DNA of 64,000 nucleotides from Runella limosa DSM 17973 (lineage in GTDB: Bacteria > Bacteroidota > Bacteroidia > Cytophagales > Spirosomataceae), in assembly GCF_000482465.1 (NCBI RefSeq), contig NZ_KI519423.1, positions 304,185-368,184 on the forward strand, read 5' to 3'. This document shows, piece by piece, positions 8,906 to 17,402 of this stretch; the first letter of the stretch is position 1, and each line of letters begins with the position of its first letter. The notes beneath the pieces were generated by a model that had not been told where the DNA came from, made no database searches, and saw only the letters and a program-made list of their open reading frames with translations. A program made the position numbers and the translations under genes.

Positions 8906-9313
8906 ATGAAATCAGCAAGTGTCACATACATACTTAAACAAATCGTTTGTTGGGCCTTACTCCTTCAAATGACTCATCTATGTATTGCCCCTGTGCCTCC
9001 AATAATTTTGGAAAAAACGGCCACGCTTTACCGCGACAACACCTGTCATCAACGCCCCCAAAACTTTCTCACCTTGCTTACTGTTGCGTTGGTTAATTCC
9101 ATCGCAAGCCACACAGATGCCCCTTCCAGTGAAAAAGGAAGTGAAAGTTCTTTTCTTGAAGATTTCAGCATTGGCCTTATTTGGCCCCCGTTTGACGTAG
9201 AATTTTTATCCATCCAGCTCACCGATGAGTTGGACGCCAATTTCGACCATTATTTAGGACTTCTTGAAACGCGAGAAATTGAACCCATTTCTCCGCCTCC
9301 AAACTTCAGCTAA
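8906..9313 (+). CDS. Small hypothetical protein ahead of the RND efflux operon
   Basis: 135 residues with an N-terminal hydrophobic stretch (YILKQIVCWALLLQMTHLCI) that could be a signal or anchor. The rest is polar, acidic and proline-ending (PISPPPNFS), with no recognised domain. It lies about 100 bp upstream of the membrane-fusion gene on the same strand, separated by a hairpin. Codon use resembles the neighbours. A role linked to the pump is only suggested by position. Confidence 0.5.
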   Translation: MKSASVTYILKQIVCWALLLQMTHLCIAPVPPIILEKTATLYRDNTCHQRPQNFLTLLTVALVNSIASHTDAPSSEKGSESSFLEDFSIGLIWPPFDVEFLSIQLTDELDANFDHYLGLLETREIEPISPPPNFS

Positions 9314-9347
9314 CTTCCTTTACTAAGGCCTCATCTTGAGCGCTCTC

Positions 9348-9369
9348 AGGACTTGGCTTTCCAAGTCCT
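9348..9369. terminator. Hairpin between small gene and efflux operon
   Basis: AGGACTTGG and its complement CCAAGTCCT surround a CTTT loop (9-bp perfect stem). No strong T-tract follows. It could reduce read-through into, or fold in the leader of, the efflux operon. Confidence 0.4.
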
Positions 9370-9418
9370 TCGCTCCGCGTTTTCCATTACTGTATATTTC
9401 AACACAACCATTATTTCT

Positions 9419-10540
9419 ATGAGAGTAACATTAATCGTCACTTCGGTGATTGGGCTGTGCATTTCGGCCTGCTCAACTGCCGATTCCAACCAAACCACCA
9501 CCCAAGAGAAGTACCCTGTTATTCAACCGATTACTATTGATACCGTCTATCATACAGACTATGTGTCAGACATCAACTCCGTTAAAAACGTTGAAATTCG
9601 CGCTCGGGTCAAGGGCTATATTGAAAGCATTCACGTGGATGAAGGTAAAACGGTAAGAAAAGGGCAAGTGCTCTTTCGTATCAGTAATCAAGAATACAAA
9701 GGGGATTTATTGCGCGCTACGGCCGTGCTAAAAAGCGCCATCGCCGAGGCTAAAACCGCTGAACTTGACCTACTAAACGTCAAGAAATTGGTGGACAAAA
9801 ACGTCGTGTCCAAAACTGAATACGACATGGCAAAAGCCAAACTCGACGCCCTCAATGCCCGCATCGAAGAGGCCGAATCGCAAGAACAAAGCGCCAAACT
9901 CAAGCTGTCATTTTCGGAAATCAAAGCTCCCTTTGATGGAATTATCAACCGTATTCCCAACAAAATCGGAAGTTTGATTGACGAAGGAACGCTTTTGACC
10001 ACCATTTCCGACAACCAAGAAGTGTATGCTTATTTTAACGTTTCAGAAAAAGAATACCTCGAATTTGCGGCCAATAATAAGCAAACTGACCATCGAACCC
10101 AGGTTGAATTGATTCTGGCCAACAGCGAAGAGCATCCGCACAAAGGTTACGTCGAAACCATTGAAGGTGAGTTTGATAACGCCACGGGAAGCATTGCGTT
10201 TCGTGCCCGTTTTCCTAACCCCGAACGTATCCTCAAACACGGTTCTAGCGGTAAGGTACGCGTGCTGCGTAAGGTTAAAAACGCCCTCGTCATTCCTCAA
10301 AAATCAACCTTTGAAATTCAAGATAAAATCTACGTCTATGTAGTGGACAACCAAAATAAAGTCCAAATGCGAAGTTTTGTGCCTAAACTCCGAATGCCGC
10401 ACTTGTACGTGTTGGAATCGGGGATTAGTCCGAACGACAAAATCATTTATGAAGGGTTGCAAGACATGCGCGTCGGCATGATTGTAAAACCTGAAATGAA
10501 GTCGTTCGCAACAATTCGTTCGCAATTGACGCAGCAATAA
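9419..10540 (+). CDS. RND efflux periplasmic adaptor (membrane fusion protein)
   Basis: From the ATG at 9419 the protein has 373 residues and a lipoprotein signal ending IGLCISAC. It shows the standard adaptor order: beta-barrel start, lipoyl half-motif (VEIRARVKGYIESIHVDEGKTVRKGQVLF), a long alpha-hairpin (residues about 90-165), the second lipoyl half (IKAPFDGIINR) and a barrel/membrane-proximal C-terminus. It links the inner-membrane pump to the outer-membrane channel. The upstream in-frame start would precede the signal peptide and was rejected. The pump gene follows 43 bp later, so the three genes form an operon. Confidence 0.9.
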   Translation: MRVTLIVTSVIGLCISACSTADSNQTTTQEKYPVIQPITIDTVYHTDYVSDINSVKNVEIRARVKGYIESIHVDEGKTVRKGQVLFRISNQEYKGDLLRATAVLKSAIAEAKTAELDLLNVKKLVDKNVVSKTEYDMAKAKLDALNARIEEAESQEQSAKLKLSFSEIKAPFDGIINRIPNKIGSLIDEGTLLTTISDNQEVYAYFNVSEKEYLEFAANNKQTDHRTQVELILANSEEHPHKGYVETIEGEFDNATGSIAFRARFPNPERILKHGSSGKVRVLRKVKNALVIPQKSTFEIQDKIYVYVVDNQNKVQMRSFVPKLRMPHLYVLESGISPNDKIIYEGLQDMRVGMIVKPEMKSFATIRSQLTQQ

Positions 10541-10583
10541 TACCTGCTGTAAAAACCATTGTCCCACACAAATACGTATCATC

Positions 10584-13500
10584 ATGTTTACCTTGTTTAT
10601 CAATAGGCCCGTCCTATCGATTGTTATATCGCTTATCATCACGCTGCTAGGGCTGCTTGCCATGACCCAGCTCCCCGTGACCCAATATCCCGACATCGCT
10701 CCTCCTGCCGTAACGGTAACGACCAAATACACAGGGGCTAACGCCGAAGCCTGCTCGAAGGCCGTAGTAACACCGCTCGAACGCGCCATCAACGGTGTAC
10801 CAGGCATGACCTACATGACCTCCGTCTCAGGCAACGACGGTACCAGTATCATTCAGGTGTATTTTAAAGTAGGCACCGACCCTGATTTGGCTTCTGTAAA
10901 CGTCCAAACGCGGGTAGCCACCGTCCTCGACGAATTGCCCGAAGAGGTTATCAAAGCGGGGGTATCAACCGAAAAAGAGGTAAACAGTATGTTGATGTAT
11001 ATCAACCTCTTGAGTGAAGATACCACCGCCAACGAAGAGTTTTTGTACAACTTTGCCGACATCAACGTCGTAGCCGAATTAAAGCGGGTGGACGGGGTAG
11101 GTTTTGCCAACATCATGGGGCAACGCGAGTACTCCATGCGGGTATGGCTCAAACCCGACCGCATGACGGTCTATAATGTCTCCGCCGACGATGTTATTTC
11201 CGCGCTCCGCAACCAAAACGTAGAAGCTGCCCCTGGGAAAATCGGGGAAAGTTCTGGTCGCAAATCGCAGTCGTTGCAGTACGTTCTTCGCTACACGGGG
11301 AAATTTACCGACCAAGCACAGTATGAAAATATCATCATCAAGGCCAACCCAAGTGGTGATATTTTACGCTTGAAAGACGTGGCCGACATCGAATTTGGTT
11401 CGTTGAATTACAACGTTTTGTCCAAAGAAAACGGCCGTCCATCGGCCGCGATTTTGCTCAAACAACGTCCTGGTTCTAACGCAAGTGCGGTGATTGCCAA
11501 CATCAAAACAAAAATGACGGAGTTGCAGAAGTCGTTCCCGCCAGGCATGACCTACACTGTCAGCTACGACGTGTCGCGCTTTTTGGACGCTTCTATCCAC
11601 GAGGTAATCAAGACCTTGATTGAAGCCTTTATTTTGGTGGCATTGGTGGTGTTTATCTTCTTGCAAGATTTCCGCTCCACGCTCATCCCTGCCTTGGCCG
11701 TACCAGTTTCGCTCATTGGTACATTTTTCTTTATGCAAATGTTCGGGTTTTCCATCAACCTCCTCACGTTGTTTGCCTTGGTTTTGGCCATCGGGATTGT
11801 GGTTGACAATGCCATTGTGGTCGTCGAGGCTGTTCACGCCAAGATGGAGGAAAAAGGGCTCAATGCCAAAGAAGCCACCATCGAATCCATGAACGAAATC
11901 AGCGGCGCCATTGTGGCGATTACGCTCGTTATGACGGCCGTGTTTGTGCCCGTAGCGTTTATGGACGGCCCATCGGGGGTATTTTATCGTCAGTTTTCGA
12001 TTACGATGGCCATTTCGATTGTGATTTCGGGAATCAACGCCCTTACGCTTACGCCCGCGCTTTGCGCCATCATGCTCAAAAGCCACCACGGCCAGAAAGC
12101 CACGCTGTTGACTCGCTTTTTTGACGGATTCAACAATTGGTACAACGGCGTATCAGATCGTTATCGCTCACTGATCAACGTTATTGCCAATCGTCGCGTG
12201 GTGACGTTTGCTATGTTGGTTTTCTTCATTGCGGCTACGTGGGGTACCAACCTCGTACTTCCCTCAGGTTTTATTCCGACGGAAGACCAAGGGACAATTT
12301 ATGCCAACATCACGACGCCGTCGGGGGCTACCCTCGAACGTACCGAAGCAGTGGTGGACGAAATTGAAAAAGTAAGCCTAAAACTCGATGCCGTGGAGTC
12401 GATTTCGACTTTATCGGGCTTTAGTTTAATGACCGACGGTGCGGGGGCTTCGTTTGGGATGGGAATGATGAACCTCAAACCGTGGGAAAGCCGCAAAGAG
12501 TCGGTGGACGACGTGATTGCGTTGTTGTCCGAAAAAACCAAACACATCAAAGACGCCGACATTCAGTTTTTCCCTCCCCCTGCCGTGCCTGGTTACGGAA
12601 ACGCCAGCGGGTTTGAGTTCCGTCTTCAAGATCGTACGGGAAGTGGCAACTTGCAAGCCATGGAAAAAGTGACAAAGTCGTTCATTGAAGAACTCAACAA
12701 ACGTCCCGAAGTAGTCAACGCCTTTACGAGCTACGATGCGAGTTTTCCGCAGTATTTGATTCACGTTGACAACGAAAAAGCGGCACAAAAGGGCGTTTCC
12801 ATTGACAACGCCATGAACAACCTCCAATCGCTCATTGGTAGTTTTTACGCGACTAACTTTATTCGTTTTGGGCAAATGTACAAAGTGATGGTGCAAGCCT
12901 CGCCTGAGTACCGAATGCAGCCGGAGGATATTCTCAAACTGTACGTTAAAAACACCGAAGGGGAAATGGTGCCGTACTCCGCTTTTGTCAAAACAGAACG
13001 GGTGTATGGCCCCGAGCAACTCACGCGCTACAACATGTTTACGGCCGCGATGATCAACGGCGACGCCGCCCCAGGTTTTAGTAGTGGCGACGCCATCAAA
13101 GCCATTCAAGAAGTGGCCGCCCAAAAACTTCCCAAAGGCTACACCTACGAATGGTCGGGCATGACCCGCGACGAAATCTTGTCGGGCGACCAAGCCATTT
13201 ACATTTTTATCATCTGTCTTATTTTCGTGTATTTGTTGCTTGCGGCGCAGTACGAGAGCTTTTTACTACCGCTTCCTGTGCTTTTATCGTTGCCAACGGG
13301 GATATTTGGTGCCTTTTTCTTCTTGGCGGTTTTGGGGTTACAAAACAACATTTACGCCCAAGTCGCGCTGGTGATGTTGATTGGTCTGTTGGGTAAAAAT
13401 GCCATTTTGATTGTCGAGTTTGCCATTCTAAAACGGAGCGAAGGCTATACGCCACTGCAAGCGGCTATCGAAGGGTCCGCCTCACGTTTGCGGCCGATTT

Positions 13501-13736
13501 TGATGACTTCGTTTGCCTTCATTGCAGGGTTAATTCCGCTGATGATGGCCTCGGGTGCAGGTGCCATCGGAAACCGTACCATCGGAACAGCCGCTGCGGG
13601 CGGAATGCTCTTTGGGACGGTCTTTGGGGTGATTTTGATACCAGGTTTGTACGTGGTATTTGAAACCCTATCCGACCGATTGTCACGCAAGAAGAAAAAA
13701 GAAGTTGCCCACCTAACCCACGAAGTCAATGCGTAA
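10584..13736 (+). CDS. RND multidrug efflux permease, HAE1/AcrB type
   Basis: 1050 residues, the usual AcrB/MexB size. The N-terminal first TM is followed by the porter domain with QLPVTQYPDIAPPAVTV. The proton-relay aspartates lie in the TM4 block VLAIGIVVDNAIVVVEAVH, and TM10-12 carry LVMLIGLLGKNAILIVEFA. Two-fold internal repetition of the porter and TM regions is visible. It exports hydrophobic or amphiphilic compounds using the proton gradient. The stop overlaps the outer-membrane factor gene by 8 bp, suggesting translational coupling. The substrate range cannot be read from sequence. Confidence 0.95.
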   Translation: MFTLFINRPVLSIVISLIITLLGLLAMTQLPVTQYPDIAPPAVTVTTKYTGANAEACSKAVVTPLERAINGVPGMTYMTSVSGNDGTSIIQVYFKVGTDPDLASVNVQTRVATVLDELPEEVIKAGVSTEKEVNSMLMYINLLSEDTTANEEFLYNFADINVVAELKRVDGVGFANIMGQREYSMRVWLKPDRMTVYNVSADDVISALRNQNVEAAPGKIGESSGRKSQSLQYVLRYTGKFTDQAQYENIIIKANPSGDILRLKDVADIEFGSLNYNVLSKENGRPSAAILLKQRPGSNASAVIANIKTKMTELQKSFPPGMTYTVSYDVSRFLDASIHEVIKTLIEAFILVALVVFIFLQDFRSTLIPALAVPVSLIGTFFFMQMFGFSINLLTLFALVLAIGIVVDNAIVVVEAVHAKMEEKGLNAKEATIESMNEISGAIVAITLVMTAVFVPVAFMDGPSGVFYRQFSITMAISIVISGINALTLTPALCAIMLKSHHGQKATLLTRFFDGFNNWYNGVSDRYRSLINVIANRRVVTFAMLVFFIAATWGTNLVLPSGFIPTEDQGTIYANITTPSGATLERTEAVVDEIEKVSLKLDAVESISTLSGFSLMTDGAGASFGMGMMNLKPWESRKESVDDVIALLSEKTKHIKDADIQFFPPPAVPGYGNASGFEFRLQDRTGSGNLQAMEKVTKSFIEELNKRPEVVNAFTSYDASFPQYLIHVDNEKAAQKGVSIDNAMNNLQSLIGSFYATNFIRFGQMYKVMVQASPEYRMQPEDILKLYVKNTEGEMVPYSAFVKTERVYGPEQLTRYNMFTAAMINGDAAPGFSSGDAIKAIQEVAAQKLPKGYTYEWSGMTRDEILSGDQAIYIFIICLIFVYLLLAAQYESFLLPLPVLLSLPTGIFGAFFFLAVLGLQNNIYAQVALVMLIGLLGKNAILIVEFAILKRSEGYTPLQAAIEGSASRLRPILMTSFAFIAGLIPLMMASGAGAIGNRTIGTAAAGGMLFGTVFGVILIPGLYVVFETLSDRLSRKKKKEVAHLTHEVNA

Positions 13737-15174
13737 ACTCACCCATATCCTCATGTTAGGGCTGTTTGTTGGCGGCCTGTTTTTCTCGGGTTGTAAATCG
13801 CTTAAAGCGCCCGAACAATTACCTACGTTTACCCCAACGCCCGATTCTTTCAATGGCACTGCTCACAGCAGCAATGCCGCTGATATTCACTGGAAAAGCT
13901 ACTTTTCCGACCCTAATTTGGTATCGCTCATTGATACCGCATTAGCCAACAATTTCGACATTCGCATTGCGCTTCAGCGCATCGAAACCAACAAAGCCCA
14001 AGCTGAACGCGCCAAAGGGCTTACGCTGCCTTTTGTGACGGGTGCTGGTAATATTGGACAGCGCCGTTTTGGAAAATACACCATGGACGGCATCGGAAAT
14101 TATGACACCAATTTCTCCAACAATATCTCTGATAATCAGCGCATTCCTGAGTATTTGCCCGACTTTAACGTTGGGCTTCAAAGCTCATGGGAATTGGATA
14201 TTTGGGGGAAATTGCGGGCTAGAAAAGAGGCAGCTTTGGCTCGGTTTTTGGCCTCGGTCGAAGGTCGTAATTTTGTCATAACGAACCTGATTTCTGACAT
14301 TGCTTCGTTGTATTATGAACTGATGGCGCTCGACCGCGAACTTGACTTGTTGAAAGAAACAATTACGTTGCAAGAAAACGAATTGAACATTATCAAGATT
14401 CAGAAAGACGCAGGCCGCTCCAACGAACTGGCAGTAAAGCAGTTTGAAGCACAGCTCCTCAGTGCTCAAGGTCTTGAGGCCGAAATCTTACAACGCGTAC
14501 GCGAAGCCGAAAATCGCATTAATTTTCTGTTGGGCAGGTATCCAAACCCGATCATTCGCTCCAGAAATTTGTTTATGACGGGCCTTCCGAATCAAATCAA
14601 AGCGGGCGTACCTGCGGATTTGCTCAAAAACCGCCCCGATGTAAAACAGGCAGAATTGGAACTAGCTGCGGCTAAAGCCGAGGTGTTTATTTCAAAGGCG
14701 GCGTTTTATCCGTCACTCAACATCACAGGTACACTTGGACTTCAATCTTTCAATCCGCAGTTTTTGATTTCACCCCAATCCATTGCTTACAACATCATTG
14801 GTGGGCTGGCCATGCCGCTTTTCAACAAAACCGCCCTCAAAGCCGAACTAAAAATGGCAAGAGCGGCGCAGGTGGAGGCCGTTTACAACTATCAGCGTAG
14901 TATCTTAAACGGATATTTTGAGGTCTATAACCAGCTTGTGCTAATCAATAACCTCGAAAAAATTTACGATTTCAAACGCACTGAGGTGGATGCCCTCAAT
15001 GCCTCTATCCAAATCGCTTCGGATTTGTTTACCACAGGCCGTGCGTCGTATTTAGAAGTTATTTTTAACCGTAAAAACGCCTTACAATCGCGTATCGACC
15101 TGATTGACGTGCGGAAGCGTCAGTATTTTGCCGTCATTAGTATTTATCGTTCGTTGGGAGGAGGTTGGAAATAA
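13729..15174 (+). CDS. Outer-membrane efflux lipoprotein (TolC/NodT family)
   Basis: 481 residues with a lipoprotein signal (MLGLFVGGLFFSGC) and two tandem OEP domains rich in Ala/Glu coiled coil, e.g. NKAQAERAKGL and AELELAAAKAEVFISKAAFYPSLN. The stretch VPADLLKNRPDVKQAE is diagnostic of the NodT/OprM-type subfamily. It forms the trimeric outer-membrane exit duct for the upstream adaptor and pump. The gene overlaps the pump by 8 bp and is followed by an intrinsic terminator. Confidence 0.93.
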   Translation: MRKLTHILMLGLFVGGLFFSGCKSLKAPEQLPTFTPTPDSFNGTAHSSNAADIHWKSYFSDPNLVSLIDTALANNFDIRIALQRIETNKAQAERAKGLTLPFVTGAGNIGQRRFGKYTMDGIGNYDTNFSNNISDNQRIPEYLPDFNVGLQSSWELDIWGKLRARKEAALARFLASVEGRNFVITNLISDIASLYYELMALDRELDLLKETITLQENELNIIKIQKDAGRSNELAVKQFEAQLLSAQGLEAEILQRVREAENRINFLLGRYPNPIIRSRNLFMTGLPNQIKAGVPADLLKNRPDVKQAELELAAAKAEVFISKAAFYPSLNITGTLGLQSFNPQFLISPQSIAYNIIGGLAMPLFNKTALKAELKMARAAQVEAVYNYQRSILNGYFEVYNQLVLINNLEKIYDFKRTEVDALNASIQIASDLFTTGRASYLEVIFNRKNALQSRIDLIDVRKRQYFAVISIYRSLGGGWK

Positions 15175-15222
15175 CCCATCCAAGGCGGTTTTATTTGTTT
15201 CCAAGGCTTTTTTTTTACATTT

Positions 15223-15264
15223 GTGGTAATCGAGTACGCATTTTTACTCGATTACCACTTTTTT
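15223..15264 (+). terminator. Intrinsic terminator of the RND operon
   Basis: GTGGTAATCGAGT (15,223-15,235) pairs perfectly with ACTCGATTACCAC (15,246-15,258), with a 10-nt loop and a following T-tract of seven. Confidence 0.85.
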
Positions 15265-15314
15265 AATGCACTTTTTCAGCACTCAAACCAAACCTAACTA
15301 AACTGACCTTTTTT

Positions 15315-16784
15315 ATGTCCGAAAAAACACTATTTGGCCATCCCAAGGGCTTATTTGTACTGTTTTTCACCGAAATGTGGGAGCGTTTTTCCTACTACGG
15401 TATGCGTGCCATCCTTCTGTTATTTTTGCTCGATAAAACCTCAGGGGGAATGGGCCTCAACGAAGGTGAAGGGGGCGCTATTTACGGATTATATACCTTC
15501 TCTGTCTATCTTTTATCCTTGCCTGGCGGCTGGCTTGCCGATAACGTTTTGGGCCAACGCAAAGCCATTTGGTACGGCGGTATTGCCATTATGCTGGGTC
15601 ACATTGTGCTCGCTTTTCCAGGCTCGCAGGCCGTCTTTTTTACGGGATTAGGGCTTGTAGCTATCGGAACAGGCTTGCTCAAACCCAACATCAGTTCTAT
15701 CGTCAGTGAGCTATATCCTGAAGGGGGTGCCATACGTGACGCCGCCTTTTCTATCTTTTACATCGGTATCAATACGGGATCGTTTTTGGGGATTTTGATT
15801 GTAGGTTACCTTGGTCAAAAAGTAGGCTGGCATTACGGCTTTGGGGCAGCGGCAGTAGCCATGTTCTTGGGCTTGCTTGTCTATCGTTTTACGGCCCAAA
15901 CCTACCTCCAAGACAAAGGCATGTTGCCCAAGGCGTTGGCCTCCGACAAGTCTTCCGAAAAAACCAATCCTATTACGTGGGGACTCCTCGGCGCGTTGGT
16001 GGTTTTCCTTCTAGTGATGCAATTCAACGGTTTGTTCCAATGGGGTAGTAAAGCCGCCGTAGCTACATCGATGGGTGTTATTGCGGTGGCCATTGTTATC
16101 GTTTATTTCCTCAACCTTATTTTTGCGTCAGGACTTGATACCACCGAAAGAAAACGAATCGTGATTCTGTTCATTTTGTTCTGGGGTGCCGTATTGTTTT
16201 GGGCGGGTTTTGAGCAACAAGGTTCGTCGCTGCAAATTTTTGCCGACCGCTATTCTGAACTTCCTTTTGGAATGCCGTCGAGCTGGTTTCAAAACTTCAA
16301 TCCTTTCTATATCCTCGTTTTTGCCCCTGTTTTGGGTGGTTTGTGGGTATTTTTGGAGAAAAAACAATTTAATCCACCTTTGCTGGTCAAATTTGCCATT
16401 GGTTTATTTTTACTTGGATTGGGCTATTATATCATGGTAGTAGGTGCCCAAATTGCCCTTACTGGCGTAAAAGCTTCGGCCTTGTTTCTGACCTTTACGT
16501 ATTTATTCCATACCCTCGGTGAATTGTGCTTGAGCCCCGTTGGGTTAAGTGCTTATACCAAACTTGCGCCTAAAAAATACTTGAGCCAATTGATGGGTAT
16601 TTGGTTTGTAGCGGCGGCGTTGGGCAACCTTTTTGCAGGTTTGTTTGCAGGAGGTTTCGACGAAGAGAACGTACAGCAAATGCCCCAAATGTTTATGAGC
16701 ATCGTTTGGTTCTGCTTGGCCGTGGGCGGAGTAATCTTTATTCTTCAACGCCCGCTCAAAGATTGGATGGGTGGAATTAAGTAA
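15315..16784 (+). CDS. POT/PTR-family proton-coupled peptide transporter
   Basis: 489 residues with about 14 hydrophobic segments. The N-terminus carries the PTR2 signature FFTEMWERFSYYGMRAIL (containing the ExxER motif needed for proton coupling). GLLKPNISSIVSELY and FSIFYIGINTGSFLG follow as the second signature. It imports di- and tripeptides. An alternative role in nitrate or other solute transport is unlikely in bacteria. It is followed 6 bp later by the cyclo-ligase gene, so these may share a transcript. Confidence 0.92.
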   Translation: MSEKTLFGHPKGLFVLFFTEMWERFSYYGMRAILLLFLLDKTSGGMGLNEGEGGAIYGLYTFSVYLLSLPGGWLADNVLGQRKAIWYGGIAIMLGHIVLAFPGSQAVFFTGLGLVAIGTGLLKPNISSIVSELYPEGGAIRDAAFSIFYIGINTGSFLGILIVGYLGQKVGWHYGFGAAAVAMFLGLLVYRFTAQTYLQDKGMLPKALASDKSSEKTNPITWGLLGALVVFLLVMQFNGLFQWGSKAAVATSMGVIAVAIVIVYFLNLIFASGLDTTERKRIVILFILFWGAVLFWAGFEQQGSSLQIFADRYSELPFGMPSSWFQNFNPFYILVFAPVLGGLWVFLEKKQFNPPLLVKFAIGLFLLGLGYYIMVVGAQIALTGVKASALFLTFTYLFHTLGELCLSPVGLSAYTKLAPKKYLSQLMGIWFVAAALGNLFAGLFAGGFDEENVQQMPQMFMSIVWFCLAVGGVIFILQRPLKDWMGGIK

Positions 16785-16790
16785 TAAATT

Positions 16791-17402
16791 ATGACCAAAA
16801 AAGAGCTACGCCGTGTGTTTAAACAACAACGAGTGGCCTTGTCTCCTACCGAAACAGCCGCGCAAAGTCAAGCCATTGCGCGGCTGTTTTTTGCTTCTTT
16901 CCCTGTGGCCGACTTCCAAGCCATTCACTGCTTCTTGCCCATCCATCGCCAAAACGAAGTGGATACCTTCCCCATCATTGATACCCTTCAACAAGAATTT
17001 CCCCGTACCAGCATCGTTGTTCCGCGTAGCCTTCCCGAAACGGGTGAAATGGAGCATTATCTGTGGACACCCGACGTCGAACTTCTCTCAAATCAGTGGG
17101 GAATATTAGAGCCAAACCCTTTAACTTCCCTCCATTTTCCAGTGTCAAAGATAGATTTGGTGATTATTCCACTTTTAGCTTTTGATCACCAAGGCAATCG
17201 GGTTGGGTATGGGAAAGGGTTTTATGATCGTTTTTTGGCACAGTGCCGCTCTAATGTCCTCAAAGTAGGCGTGTCTTTTTTTGACCCAATACCAACTATT
17301 ACCGATGCCGACGCCTTTGATGTTCGTTTAGATTACTGCATCACTCCTACCAATGTATGGCGATTTTTATCCACTCCTTCAGTTTCAACAGACAGGCTTT
17401 GA
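16791..17402 (+). CDS. 5-formyltetrahydrofolate cyclo-ligase
   Basis: 203 residues. ATP-dependent conversion of 5-formyl-THF to 5,10-methenyl-THF. The N-terminal basic stretch (TKKELRRVFKQQRVAL) and the C-terminal nucleotide/folate motif (PLLAFDHQGNRVGYGKGFYDRFL) are diagnostic of the family. The length is typical. The 3' end overlaps the most upstream possible start of the next gene in another frame by 46 bp. A terminator-like hairpin lies inside the coding region at 16,852-16,892. Confidence 0.9.
   Translation: MTKKELRRVFKQQRVALSPTETAAQSQAIARLFFASFPVADFQAIHCFLPIHRQNEVDTFPIIDTLQQEFPRTSIVVPRSLPETGEMEHYLWTPDVELLSNQWGILEPNPLTSLHFPVSKIDLVIIPLLAFDHQGNRVGYGKGFYDRFLAQCRSNVLKVGVSFFDPIPTITDADAFDVRLDYCITPTNVWRFLSTPSVSTDRL
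16852..16892 (+). terminator. Terminator-like hairpin inside the cyclo-ligase gene
   Basis: AAACAGCCGCGCAA (16,852-16,865) pairs perfectly with TTGCGCGGCTGTTT (16,876-16,889) around a 10-nt loop and is followed by further T residues. It sits about 60 bp into the coding sequence. It has the form of an intrinsic terminator, but translation would normally suppress it. Confidence 0.5.

Noticed and set aside
11364..13193. Long minus-strand frames opposite the RND pump
   Set aside because: Antisense shadows of a clear AcrB-type gene with His/Arg-rich nonsense sequence.
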